Source: Ulota crispa
Taxonomy: Eukaryota > Streptophyta > Bryopsida > Orthotrichales > Orthotrichaceae
NCBI GenBank assembly: GCA_963920765.1
Contig: OY987249.1
Location: 6,926,188-6,990,187, forward strand
DNA: 64,000 nt
Direction of reading: 5' to 3'
Shown: piece by piece, positions 11,098-22,815 of the stretch
How positions within the stretch are numbered: position 1 is the stretch's first letter
Layout of the letters: every line of letters starts with the position of its first letter
Program-made: the position numbers and the translations under genes
Notes under the pieces: model-generated
Database searches by the model: none
Seen by the model: only the letters and a program-made list of their open reading frames with translations
Told to the model about the DNA's origin: nothing

Positions 11098-13326
11098 TTG
11101 AACAATAAAGCTTGCATCAATTAATTCCAATCTTACCCCATTATTGTATCTCTAAACTGCATGCTTGAACAACACATAGCGTGTCTTGATTGCCCATAAA
11201 TAACCATGAAGAAGCTGCTTAACAGAGGGAATTGGATCCTGCTTCAGATACTTGCAAGAGTAATAACCATGAAAAAAAACCTAAACCTATAGCTAAGAAA
11301 GGTATTGGTTTTTTATATATTATTTTAACAACCCTATTGTAGAACTAAAAAATATGTAATACTGATTAATAAACACTACCCTTCATTACTTATAAAAACC
11401 CAAAGCCTATTAAAGTGTAGCTTTTTTATTTCCATGCCATGTCAAAATTTTAGGACCAAGGTAATTAAAATAACCCTTCATTTGATTGCACGTGTTCCAA
11501 AAGAAAACGGGGAGTGCACTCCCCGAAAAATATGACTGTCATATTTAATTAAATATGAATATCCAAAGTCCATAAGTAAAAATGTAAAAAAAAAATGGTT
11601 TGCAAAAGATCCAAAAATTATTTGCAAAACATCGAGAGATACTTGTAAAATAATGGACAACAAATTTAAATGAAGAAACACATGGCAAACACCAAAAAAC
11701 ATATGCAAACTCTAGAGAGATCTCTCGATGTTTTAGTGACATAGAAAGCTTATAATTATATGAATAGTCCATAAGCAATTACACATGTTACGTGTGCTTA
11801 AACCCAATACTCAACAATGAGGTGTTTGTATCATTCCTATCTATTTTGGTGGAATTTTTGGTAAATTTATCCACATTTGTGGATATTGCTTATAAGCGGA
11901 TATTGAGCTTTCTTAGACCCTGTGCATGCCATAGGTGGGGAGTGCTTTTTTTTTTCCATGCCTCGAAAGAGAGGTAGAATGGCAAAAACATATATTATGG
12001 TGAAGCCCTGTAGTTGTGCATTTATACACAAATTTTGAATATGTAAAAAAACTCAAATTTCAATAAAGAATTTGTGGTCTATGCAACACAGCCCTTCACG
12101 TGTTGTAAAAAGAGATACAATACTAAATAGAATTATATGATAAGATGAGTTTACATATATAGACTAAGATGCTGAGCAAGTATTTGGGAAAGTGGTAGCA
12201 ATTTGGAATTGACAAAGTGACTTTGCCAATAATTTTCTTGCATTTTGGAACCATTCATGCAGATCAAGATTTCTGTACGTCAGTATACAAAAAAACTACA
12301 ATTATTTTCATGTTGTGTGAAGATCTATTGTCCTACAATGAAAACTCGGGTTGATTATAGTTCAGGCATACATCTTGAATACTAACGTTTGTGTTCAAAT
12401 ACAGTTAATACTTAATAGGGCAATGAGCAAGATGGACAGCGGACCACTTCTGGATTAATGCTAGAACAGTTGGATGAAATAATAAAAGAAATCACCAAAT
12501 TTGTCTTGAAGGTATATTGAAAGTCTGAAATAACTGAATGAAAATATCTTATATTTCTTGATTTTTGGTGAACATACACATGTGTATAGTTTTGTCATTT
12601 GTTTCTTCTATGTGTGCATTATAATATGCGAGTCTTTGGACCTATGGAATACCAAAAAATACTTGAAACCTTGCACTTACAAGTTATATGAAAAGATTAT
12701 ATGAATAGATTCCGTCCAACACAATAAAAGACAAAGGCTATAAAAAAAAATTCATTCACATACTAGTTGCCAGCTCTTTGAAGGGTTGGCTTCAACACGT
12801 GCACCAAGTGGGTAGCTTTTAGGTGAACCCAATTATAATCCAATGAAAATTCCAAAAGAAAATCATTACTGCTACAAGTTTTTTTTTTCCCTGTTGCTAG
12901 TTGCTACTTGATTTCATTTCAAAGCCTTGCCCAAAAATCACGAAGCATCAACCAATCAAGCTAATCACATAGTTGAAGGATATAAAAATATCTGAACATG
13001 CTTGGATGTATTTCATCCATTTCATAGAGCTCTTACAACAAACTTTCAAAATTATTCATTCATCACATTCTTGGACATTAGCTCTCTCATGTCGTAAATG
13101 TAAAAGCAAAAGTAGCTGGTTTGGAACAAATGAAGAAGTAAAATGTATTTTTGAAGTATTGAAGAACAAATGCAATGTCAAAAATTTCGTGCGTTGCTTT
13201 CCTCAAGATAAACTCTTCATCATTCAAGGATAACACTTTGGAAACAACAACTCTTACATAAAATTAAGAACCTCACATGAAACAAAACAAAAGGATGAGT
13301 GTAAAAATATAAGGGATCTGTGGTAC
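11098..13326. other. AT-rich intergenic, nothing recognised
   Basis: About 2.2 kb with several short frames lacking domains on both strands. No supported gene. Confidence 0.4.
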
Positions 13327-13468
13327 TAGTAAAAAAATGGGTCCACAATGACTAAGTGACAATGATTGCAATGACTAAACAACAATTACAAAATGACTAT
13401 AAAATGACTATATAGTCATGGTTTAGTCATTGTCACTTAGTTATTGTGAACTCGCTTTTTTACATGTG
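13327..13468. repeat. Imperfect hairpin with ~45-bp arms
   Basis: The segment from about 13341 (GTCCACAATGACTAAGTGAC) is inverted at about 13410-13452, and the match extends outward through an A-rich run. The centre holds repeats of AATGACTA. It is probably a small foldback element or MITE remnant. Confidence 0.55.
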
Positions 13469-13604
13469 TACTTACATGTTTGACATAAAGAAATAAGTGC
13501 CATCATTTATCTTTTACAAATTGCCAACTTGGAAAGTCATTTCTTTTTTTGTTTTTAAATATGGGTATGGTGACACTTCAGGGAGATTGGTCCATTTGGC
13601 TCAT

Positions 13605-13933
13605 TAGGGGGCTTCAAACATAAAATCTTGCCTTTGAACTTCTCACCCCACAGGATCTCCGCTCGCTAGTGAAATGTTTTCATTCCCTAGCAGGCGCAAA
13701 GTTTGAGACACCTGTGAGTTTGCGGAAATTTCTGCAAATTTTTTTTTAGGGTTTAATAACGCAGGTGCATGAGCCCCAAGAAACCACAAAAGTGAGTATT
13801 TGAAATTCACTCCTCAGGTGAATCACGTTAGGAGTGAAGTCCAAAAGTGAGTCACGTCAACATTCACTAATGAATTCACAGAGGTGAATCGCTACATGAG
13901 TCACCGAAAAAAATTGATATTTAAAGCCCCCTA
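13605..13933. mobile_element. GGGGG-ended foldback MITE with TTCAC/GTGAA motifs
   Basis: The ends are TAGGGGGCTTCAAA and TTTAAAGCCCCCTA. The right half is dense in short GTGAA or TTCAC motifs in both orientations. Ends of TAGGGGG type and the same motif crowding recur in the cluster at 31626-32847. No coding frame. The superfamily is unclear. Confidence 0.55.
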
Positions 13934-14402
13934 TTGATGAAGAGGACCTTAATTCAAACCAACATTTGGGAAGAAATTTTGATTTCACCAGCTAAAATTT
14001 GGCATCACCCATTTTCAACCGGTCTTCCACTCAATCGCATTGGAAATACTGTGTTTATAATGTAATATATTATAATGAACTTTTCATTTGCAAAATCTGA
14101 CCGGTCTATGGCCGGTAGTTTCACAATTTGAACCGGCTACTTCGCAATTTGAACCGGCAGATAATTCACTAAATACCGGTTCGTCCCGGACATTGCTGCA
14201 AATGACGTCCACGTGGCTCGCCATCTGTCACGCAGCTGCGCATGGCCAAGCACAACCTGACTACGTGAGTACCTGACTGCTCCGCGTCGGTAGACTCGGT
14301 ACACGTATTTGTAAGAAGACTAAATGCACACAACAATTGAGTACTGCATCGAATGTTTAAGCTTATTCATTGGTATCAACGACATCCGTACAAAGCTTGT
14401 AG
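13934..14402. other. Short intergenic stretch with a small direct repeat
   Basis: A short direct duplication (CAATTTGAACCGGC, twice around 14124-14158) is the only structure seen. The longest frame here lacks domains. Confidence 0.4.
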
Positions 14403-14411
14403 TTACATATA

Positions 14412-15048
14412 GGGCAAATATCGAAAGTAGGCCTGACAATTGGCCGTATTTCAAAAATAGTCCTGACAATTAAAAAATATCGAAAATAAGCCTCATCAAC
14501 TAAGGTGACCAAATTTTTATCCATGTTTTTTTATGGGGTTTGAGTTTGATATATGCATACTGGAGGGAGATAAATATTAGATATTTATCATTAAAAAGTT
14601 TGATCTAGAAATTCAAGTTTGGACTTAGAGACCTTTATATAGTTTAGAACTTGGTCTAAAACCACAACAAAGGTTACAATTGAACAATGCCCAATGGAAA
14701 AACTTAGTGAGGGGGCAAATTATTACTTTTTCTCCCTTGTTTGTAAAAAAAACTAAGCTTTTCCATTGCGCATTATTCAGTTGTAAGTTGTAACCTCCAT
14801 TGTGGTTCTAGACAAAATTAAGGTCTCTAAATCTAAATTTGAATTCAAATTTTACAAATTCAGCTTTTTGATGATAAATATCTAATATTACCTCCTTCCG
14901 GTGTGCATATATCAAACTCAAACCCCTTAAGAGACATGGACAAAAATTTGGTCACCTTAGTTGATGAGACCTATTTTTTATATTTTTTAATTGTGAGGCC
15001 TATTTTTGAAATACGGCCAATTGTCATGCCTATTTTTGATATTTTCCC
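14412..15048. mobile_element. Full-length palindromic MULE-type MITE, 9-bp target site
   Basis: The whole 637-bp element folds on itself: it starts GGGCAAATATCGAAAGTAGG and ends CTATTTTTGATATTTTCCC, with inverted arms of about 300 bp meeting near 14730. It is flanked by a perfect 9-bp direct repeat, TTACATATA (14403-14411 and 15049-15057). That is the signature of a Mutator-like insertion. Its middle (GGACTTAGAGAC..., GAACAATGCCCAATGG) is related to the middles of 15558-15966 and 46208-46619. No transposase. Confidence 0.85.
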
Positions 15049-15087
15049 TTACATATACTGTAGTTACATATATTGCCTGCCATATAA

Positions 15088-15400
15088 GTGTAGGAGCACC
15101 CATAAGCGTCAATGTCCCCATAACCGTCACTTCTCAAATCTTGGAAAATCTGTGGAAGTGAATAGATGTAGTGACAAGAATGTACAACATGTAAACATGA
15201 ATTTTTAAAAGTGGTTATGGGTGTAATGGCAGTTTGCTCTTTAAAAATTCATAATTTATTCTCACAATATCCAAATAATACATTTAAAAGTGCAAACTTA
15301 TTATTTTTCTGTTCCTAATAGGATCCTATAATTTGCTAGTTGTTTGTGAATAGTCATCATGTTCAAAACCCTTAGTTTGATGTTTATGGGTGATCCTATC
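15088..15400 (-). mobile_element. GGTAGGAGCACC MITE, copy 2 (inverted)
   Basis: An inverted relative of 7521-7833, more diverged. Its left end TGTAGGAGCACCCATAAGCG and right end GGTGATCCTATC correspond to the terminal repeats of copy 1. It lies only 30 bp from the target site of the preceding palindromic element. Confidence 0.7.
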
Positions 15401-15557
15401 TTAGTGATACAGGCACTCTACAGACATGCACCTGTGAGGTGATCAGGTGACTATAGACAATGTATATACTTTCCGCTCAATGGGACTACATATGCGTACA
15501 ACTTCAGACCAACTACACTAATTAGTGCATTTAGGTTGCAACCCCTGTTTTTGTTAT

Positions 15558-15966
15558 GGGGATTGATATGTCTACCACACCCTTTCAAGTATTGTACCAC
15601 ACCCCCGGGGTAAGTTTTAGATTTTTACCTTCAAATAATTGAATTTGAGAAATTGGAATTCAGATTTGGACTTAGAGACTGTGATTTAGTCTAGAATCAT
15701 AAAAAGGTTCTAACTAAACAGCACCCAATCAAAAATTTATCTTTTTTATAAACAAAAGTAAAAGTAATACTTTTCTCCCGAGCTAAGCTTTTTCATTGGG
15801 TGTTGTTCAATTACAATTTTTTTATGGTTCTAAACAAAATCACAGTCTCTAAGTCCAAATTTGAATTCCAAATTTTCAAATTCAACTTTTTGATGGTAGA
15901 AATCTAAAATTTACCCCAAGGGTGTGGTACAATACTTGAAAGGGTGTGGTAGACATATCAATCCCC
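15558..15966. mobile_element. Foldback MITE, GGGGATTGATATGTCTACC ends
   Basis: A 409-bp palindromic element. The left arm starts GGGGATTGATATGTCTACCA and the right arm ends with the inverse. The flanking 9-mers TTTTGTTAT and TTTGTTTAT are similar but shifted, a probable aged 9-bp target duplication. A close relative lies at 46208-46619. The central part is shared with 14412-15048. Confidence 0.75.
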
Positions 15967-16179
15967 TTTGTTTATTTGGGATGAAACATCCATTTTGGGA
16001 ATAAATTAGGTTTAAGATTATCACTTTAAATCAAGCTTTAGGTTTCAGCAGCATTTTTTTGGGTACACCTGCCTTCACCTAAGGGGAGGAATTTGTGAGG
16101 GACAAAACCTCAATGGCTCAAACTAAATCTAATACCTTTGAATCTAACGTTTAAACAGTTTAAGGAGAAACATTGGGTT

Positions 16180-16475
16180 TAAAGTGAAGTACAACTTGGG
16201 AATTTGGTTTTCCCAATTTAATGAATATGGCGTTTTGCCCAATACTAATTTTTTGACATTGTATATATATTTAATGATACTACAATAATTTTCACCAATA
16301 ATTAGTGCAATGAATAGTTTTTGGAGGGCATGGCAACAACAATGTCGCAAAAAGATAAACTAGCAATGTACAAGCCGTAAACCATGTGAAGTAAAACCCT
16401 AATATTTGGAAAGTTGTCTGCTCTTCTAGGTGGCCAAACAATGAGTCATGGGGTAACTTTCCAAGGAAAGGCAAC
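16180..16475. repeat. Dispersed repeat, copy 1
   Basis: About 290 bp related to 35330-35615. Shared stretches include CTAATTTTTTGACATT, GTCGCAAAAAGATAAACTAG-like and ATGAGTCATG. The copies are clearly diverged. No ends or target site could be defined, so the type of element is unknown. Confidence 0.6.
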
Positions 16476-16591
16476 CAAATTGTTGAGGCAACTTAATTGC
16501 ACTATTTACTGTAACAACTAACTAATTACTTTCAATAGTTTGGTTGTAAGGGACAAAGTAGTGCCTTTAAAATTGACTTTTTTTTTAGCAT

Positions 16592-17048
16592 TAGAAAAAA
16601 TATGAACCCTCTACAAGGCCCTTAAGAATGGTCACTCTTAACATTTATTGGGCCTAAACTGGGTACATTAAAAGCGTGTGTGAAGTGTCTCTACCTTGTA
16701 TGACTTTCCTATTTGTACATCACTAAAACTATGAATGGAAAATAGCAATCTAGTACTATGTCACAATTTCTTAATTATTCTCCTACTATTGTACACAATC
16801 ATAACTAATGTTACCCTCACAAGTACTAGGTTAAAGATTTTAATATAGAGAAGAAGCACCATGGTAATATGTACATGTAATTGTGACGCCCAATGAAAAT
16901 TGGACATGCCAAAGTGAGCCATGATTGTAGTCAAAGGTATAATAGGGTGTAAGGAATTTATTTTGTCCAAAAGTACAAATAAAAACAATTAAGGAGACCC
17001 TTTGAAAGGGGTTCTTATGGGCCTTGTGGAGGGCTCATATTTTCTCTA
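16592..17048. mobile_element. MITE-like element with ~45-bp inverted ends
   Basis: The left end reads TAGAAAAAATATGAACCCTC and continues through CTACAAGGCCC. The right end is the inverse (GGGCCTTGTGGAGGGCTCAT then ATTTTCTCTA). At 457 bp it has no coding frame, and I could not define a clear target duplication. Confidence 0.6.
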
Positions 17049-17321
17049 ATATTGCGCAATAGTTATAGGCACCATCAAGGCAAAGCAGGAAAGGAAAATT
17101 TGGATAGAAATTCATAGAACCTATCAAGTGCACATGTTCATCCAATACTATTCATCCAAATTCTGGCAAAGCTGGTGTTACCTTAGGGAAGAGTCTGGCT
17201 ATTTCATCCATTATATCACCCGGTTTGTTTAGTGTTACGGTAGCCAATCCCAATTCAAAGGAAAGATTTTGGTCAAAATTAATTTGCCAATTTTTTTGGA
17301 AAAAATTGGCCAACTTTTTAA

Positions 17322-18263
17322 CCCTTAAATGCCCAAGGCTTTTTTGAGCTTTTAGGAATTTGTTCTAAATTGAACAAAAAGCCAACATTTTGATAAGTTG
17401 TGTTAGTTTAAAAAAAATTGTAATTGTACAAATTCAAACTAGATATATTATACATCATATAAGAAAAGAAAACATAACAATACCACATATGGATTGAAAG
17501 GTTATATTGTTTGATCAAGAGGGTGTTAAAACTTAAAACTGCAAAAATGACTTCAAGTCTTTCAATCCTCTTTTCACATGTCAAACATTCATAAAAAATG
17601 CATGAGGTTAAAGGACATAACATACATAACTCTAGTCCATTACTCCATTTACGGTTTTTCAAAATCTCTTTTACAAATTTTTAAAATAAATTTCTAGTGT
17701 GCATTTCTCTCCAAGATCTAGTATATTTGAGGCTCATTTTCATGAGCAATGTGTTATTCATTAATTTGGGAAAACAATGGGTGCCATTTGTACCTGACCT
17801 TAATCCAAAATTGCCACCTTAATTCAAATTAAGGAGGTCACTTGAAACCTAGTTAATGAACTTTTTGTCCAAAATGAGCGTATTTCTAGATGATATATCG
17901 TCTCATTGGAAAATAATCAACAAATTCCCATTCAATGAATATGACGTTTTCTAGAAGAAAAAAAAGCTAGAAATCCCACTTTGTACGCATTTTCCCAAAT
18001 TAACTAATAACACGTTGAGCTCTCAATACTAAAAAAAATCAAGATTGCAATGGACACTCTTACACAAAATTTTGAATTAAAAATTCTCAATCAATAATTT
18101 TCAAAATCAAGTTTTTGATGCTAAAACTAGACTTCAAAAACAATCTTTTAAAATACTGAATACTAAAAATAACAGCTTAGGTAGGTTTTATTGAAATTGG
18201 AAATATTGTCGGCACCAAAATGTGGTGCATTGGACATTGAGTGGTGCATTGGACATTGAGCGG
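17322..18263. mobile_element. TTAA-flanked non-autonomous element
   Basis: Bounded by TTAA at 17318-17321 and 18264-18267. The left end is CCCTTAAATGCCCAAGG and the right end GGACATTGAGCGG. The interior matches 34463-35102 (opposite orientation) and 47850-48609, notably TCAAACTAGATAT and a segment on either side of TTTCAATCCTCTTTTCACA. Near the right end a 20-bp unit, GTGGTGCATTGGACATTGAG, is present twice in tandem. Confidence 0.6.
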
Positions 18264-18267
18264 TTAA

Positions 18268-19254
18268 AGACTGCCGACAAACCCCGATATCTGGGTGGCT
18301 GTGTCTAGTAGCACCCGAATCGAAGGTGCAAGGAGCATTCCAAGACGGGACCCGGTTCCTCTCAGAACCCGCACTGCGAGTTCCCTCATCACAAAATGCA
18401 AATCTCTGTCACCTGCCAAGTTTGTCTGCAATCAACACCAATCCTGCCAATCCAACAAAAGCCCATAAAAAGACCGCGTTGCAGTGTAATAAGATCCCTC
18501 GACCTGCCTTCCTTAATGGCGAATTCCCCTTGGCCTCAAAAGTCTCTGCATCCACGTAACTGCATAATAAGTCGGTAGCGAACTCATAACCATCACGTAT
18601 CTATCGACAGGCGGCTCACTCTCTACTACATCCAGGTTTTATATATAGTCTACACAAACTGAGTCTCATCCTTCTCATATTGTTCTCATCGAATCAGCCT
18701 TGCCCATTTCCCCAATCTCGTCATTCTGCACTTCCATGTCAAGTTGTTGCGTCTGTTCAGTTGGCGTTTCAGAATCTCGTCTCAAAAGTTCACGATTGTC
18801 GCTGCCTACTTTCAAGTTTCAGCACGTTCACGAAAGTCGGTATCGTGTTACCAGATCCAATACAATCTTGAGTTTTTGAATTGCTGTGACAGAAGCTAGC
18901 TACCAACTTTCGATACCGACACCTCGTAGTTATGGCGACACCAGCGGTTCTGCAATGTTCTGCATTCTACTAAGATTGATTCTGGGCATGGTAGTTTGAG
19001 AAGCTCTATTAGCAACTTGTCGGTGAACATTCGGAGGCTCATAGTGTTGCAAATTGCGAGAAGTTAAGACCGTTGTCAGGGTTATCGGTGATCCGCTTTT
19101 GTAAAACCAAGTCAAGGAATGATAGTGAGGCGAGGTGAAAGAAATAATTTCGCTTGCATCGAGCCAAGTTCATCCTTACTACCAGTAGTGACTCACGAGT
19201 CACGATAATTCCAACAACTTGGAAACTTGGAGGAATACGAGTACTACGTCCTTA
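18268..19254 (+). promoter_or_regulatory. Promoter and leader of the zinc finger-ERF gene
   Basis: A GC-richer stretch between a transposon and the coding start. A TATATATAG box at about 18640-18648 could place transcription start near 18670, leaving a leader of almost 600 bp. Several short upstream frames occur in it. There is an in-frame TGA at 19189-19191 before the coding ATG. Confidence 0.45.
18640..18648 (+). promoter_or_regulatory. Candidate TATA box
   Basis: TATATATAG on the coding strand, in a GC-richer context about 610 bp upstream of the ATG. It is inferred by motif only; a long or intron-bearing leader would be required. Confidence 0.35.
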
Positions 19255-20919
19255 ATGGCGTATTATAAGAGCGGCAGCGACAGTGGCGGCGGGAGCCCCG
19301 GAGGTTCACCACCCGGGAGATCCACCTCTCGCACATACATGTGCAAAATCTGCGGCAACCTCTTCACCTCCGGTCAATCTCTCGGCGGCCACATGAACGT
19401 CCACCGGAAGAACCACTCGCCCCAGTCCTCCGCTCCGCAATCCTATGAAAACTACTACTCTTCCGGTGGAGACAACAATCAGTGGCAATCATCGTCATCG
19501 TTGTCGACTCAAGCGTACAAAGGAGTCCGGTTCCGCAAGGAGCAGAACAAGTGGGTTGCAGAGATCCGACCTCCGAAAGCGACGAATACGTGGTGGCTGG
19601 GCACGTACTCCACCCCGGAAGAAGCCGCTTATGCTTACGACGTGGCCATCACGTACTTCGGCAGTGAGTCCTCGCTCAACTTCGCTGGACACCCGACTTA
19701 TGAGCAGATTCCGCGGATCTCGACGGACTTGCAGCGACAGGACTACGCCGCCGAGCTGCGGAACGTGGTGAAGAAGTACGGGAAGCTCGCCATGGAGGCG
19801 GGCTCTACTGGTAAGGCAACCCATCGCTATAACCAGCAGAAGCTGTACATAGATTCATAATTTGCACAAATCTAAGGAAATACTTGCTAAGTTACTACCT
19901 CTATGTGTCCGTCTAAAAAAACGTCCAAAAAAGCTTCCTTGCTAAGGAGTCTTTGTGCATTCTCCATATACCATATGTATGCAAAATCTGCAATTTTGAT
20001 GTTGTCGTTTGGGCACCCGAATTCTACAGAAAAAAGTACCACATTTGTTGTGCATAGTTTGTGAATGCTGCCAACTCTTCGTTATTTTAATCTTTGTGTG
20101 ATAGTGACACAATTCTAGAGTCAATATACATACCATCTACCAAATGTATGCAAAATCTCTAGTTTTGATGTTGTTGTTTGGGCACCCAAAATTCATGCAA
20201 AAAACTTTAAAAAGTACCATATTTGTGTACATAGTTTGTATATGTTACTAGCTCCTTGTTATTTTAGTCTTTGCGAGCTAGTGTGACACATGCATTCTAG
20301 AGTCAATAAACCATCTACCAAATGTATGCAAAATTTCTTGCTTTGATGTTACTGTTTGGGCACCCAAATTCCATGCAAAAAGTACCCAGATTTGTGCATG
20401 CTACCAACTCATCATTGATGACTTAAAGACTAATAGCAACAGTGATACCGGGCCATATGGGGGCAAAGGCCAAGCTTGACAGGATAGAAATGCTCTGTAA
20501 TTGCTTAACTTGCACCCCATGAGATCATTGAACAATGGGAAATGCATTCTTAGCGTTTGAAATCAGGAAAATGGAAATTTTTTTAGTGGTACAAGAAATG
20601 TGTCTGATGATTTGGAGCTTTTTTTAGAGGGACAGAGGGAGTAACTGTTTGCTTCGGTGGTGGTGCAGGTGGAGCGTCAACTCCAGCGACGGGTGAAGCG
20701 CAGGAGGAGCTCGGGTGGGAGGATTTTCATCCGCCTCCGGAGAATTCTGCTTGCGCTGCGACAGATTACAGTCCGTTTGATTTCGAAGAGACGACTGGCA
20801 CCACGCAGCCTCCGGAGTCCAGTTATCAAGTTTCAGATTACGATCAGACGAACTCGTACTACGGCCACGGGTACCAGCAGCATTATGGTTGGCCTCCTTA
20901 TGATCCTAAAGATTATTAA
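19255..20919 (+). CDS. SUPERMAN-type C2H2 zinc finger fused to AP2/ERF domain
   Basis: A predicted nuclear transcription factor of 268 residues from two exons, 19255-19810 and 20669-20919 (donor G/GTAAGG, acceptor GTGCAG, phase 1). The order is: Gly/Ser-rich start; one C2H2 finger at 28-54 (C30, C33, H46, H50, with SGQSLGGHMNVH, a variant of the plant QALGGH core); a Ser-rich linker; an AP2/ERF domain at 88-145 (YKGVRFRKEQNKWVAEIRPP, then WLGTYSTPEEAAYAYD and LNF); a helical patch around 164-180; and an acidic, Tyr/Pro-rich tail with WEDF and FDFEE, a plausible activation region. Both DNA-binding domains lie in exon 1, so the fusion does not depend on splicing. The start is ATG 19255, with Kozak-like ATGG and an upstream in-frame stop. 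Each family is common in plants; I do not recall this combination as a standard class. Confidence 0.85.
19895..20641. mobile_element. Stowaway/mariner-like element inside the intron
   Basis: The left end CTACCTCTATGTGTCCGTCT and right end AGAGGGACAGAGGGAG are inverted relatives of the CTCCCTCTGTCC end typical of plant Tc1/mariner (Stowaway) MITEs, each followed inward by an A- or T-run. TA lies on both sides (19893-19894 and 20642-20643), the expected target site. It fills most of the 858-bp intron and contains tandem repeats. No transposase. Confidence 0.65.
19966..20420. repeat. Tandem repeat, about 2.7 units of 165-176 bp
   Basis: Three successive blocks begin near 19966, 20131 and 20307 with an ATGTATGCAAAATCTC-like motif. 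They continue with TTTGATGTT, TTTGGGCACCC and AGTACC segments in the same order. The units differ by substitutions and small indels, so the array is not recent. It lies inside the Stowaway-like element. Confidence 0.75.
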
Positions 20920-22815
20920 CAGATTTAAGACTCTTTTTCTGACCAAGTTGATGTCCTGAATTGTGCCAGTTTGGAGAGCCAAAGTGGATTTTTTAACGTG
21001 GATTCTTCAATTCATCTCAACCATGGCCAAGGGGCAAGTTCACGTGCTCTTTGTGTGACGTGGATTTTAGCTTATTTGGAAAAAATCGAGGGACTAGGAC
21101 AGAGCTGAGTATATTTTGTTGATACAGAGGAATAGAGGACGGGTAGTGACTGTCCCTGATGTATTCATGTTATAAAGTTAAGTTAGCTACTGCAATGGGT
21201 TCAATGTCGTTTTAGGTGTATCGCAGTTATCAGATGTATTGTGCTGTGAGTCTCACCCAATCTTACCTGGGGAGGTAGACTTTTCAAATCCACTACTGTA
21301 GCCGATTAGCTTAATTTTCCGTGGTAGTGCTAGAAGAGGTGATATCTAAAACTCTATTATTTTAGATTTTTATGGAAGTGTAAATCCGACAACAAGGCTC
21401 GATTTTTGTACGGAGTATACACTAAATTAGACGCAAATGCCCACGACTACCTAGTTGGACCATTTTTTGGCCCTAAAACCAAACTTCTTGTTATCGACTT
21501 TTATTTCAATCCCAATCTTTTTTGTACTGTCATAGAGAAGATCGATTTACTACGTGAACACTTTGAAGCTGAATGAATAACATTCTGATAGTGAAGGTTC
21601 TAACTTCTAATAGAGAAGTGAGTAAATTTGCAAGTGAGGTGGTAGAGTTTAATTCATTGAAAGTATGTATGTGAAACAGCGGTCATAATTTGGGGCACAT
21701 CTTGCAGTAAAATACGAAGTGGTCGAGGCATTGTACTAATATACGCAGGCAAGTATATGGTTGTATTGTTCAAAAGAAATGAGTTACAGCAGAGGAAGAG
21801 GCTTCAAATTCACTGTAAGAAACTACTAACTTATCGATGGAACATGACACTCTAGACGTTCAGTTGACGTAGCTCTGTTTACAAAAGAATTTGAGTTAAT
21901 TGGATCAAAAAAAGACATATCACTGCCACTCTAAGGGCACAATCTCAAGACACTTGTGCTTCTAAATGTATTGACACATGCATTCACAACAATGCTGGCA
22001 AAGTTCCAACGAGTACCATAAGAGTTGTTGGGATATAATGCCCATTTTGCAAATTCAAATTCGAATGTCTAAAAAAACTAATTGAACTTAAGAATGCAAT
22101 ATCTTCGTAGAAAAAGATAGACAATATAATAGAGAGATATCAATAACAACTGGTTCACTGCGGATATGACAAGAAAGACACCATTATCTTCAAGCGTTTC
22201 ACGGAGGACGTTGCCCAATCAATTTCGTTCACAACATGAGAGACATCTCTGGAGTATATAAAGAGCGAAAAATTTACAGTGTGTGCAATTTAGGACAGTT
22301 GAAAGAATGTTACAACTCCAATTATCTGATGCAGACTCTAGGCAGAAAGAACAAGAGAACGTCATAAAAACCACAAATTAGCCAACTTCATCATCTATTC
22401 ATAGGAGATGGTCAACACAGTACGAGAGATTTACATTATGTAGGATATCAAGGGATATACTTTATAATGGCCAGCGTAACAGTAGCTGGTACTCAACATT
22501 TCGATTGACGAACGTCAACGCAAAATCTACAAGCTAATTCTACCTCGCAAGGGTATTTGCTAGTTAGTGTACACAAAGACGGTACTCAGGAACAAAAAAG
22601 CATGTACAATCAATTCAGATTGTCGTCTCAAAAAAGCACTGCGAGAGACATAGTTGCGCCAGTGTCTAAATGCACAACAAGAGTACCTGATAGCTGACCG
22701 TCTCAGTATTCCCAGGGATAGTGGTAACTTCAAAAAAATGATCGACAGATAACGCCTTCTATTTACCCAATTCTCGGACGTCATCAAGCTCTTCTAAAAC
22801 CCAATCCCGCGGTCT
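20920..22815. other. Spacer between ERF and Hsf genes, with their 3' regions
   Basis: The two genes converge here, so both 3' UTRs should lie in this stretch. No other gene or repeat was recognised; short frames lack domains. Confidence 0.4.

Noticed and set aside
19219-19254. Upstream in-frame TTG as start of the zinc finger-ERF protein
   Set aside because: Not a normal plant start codon. ATG 19255 has a better context.
19495-19824. Frames of about 110 codons on both strands over the ERF exon
   Set aside because: Shadows of the zinc finger-ERF coding frame.
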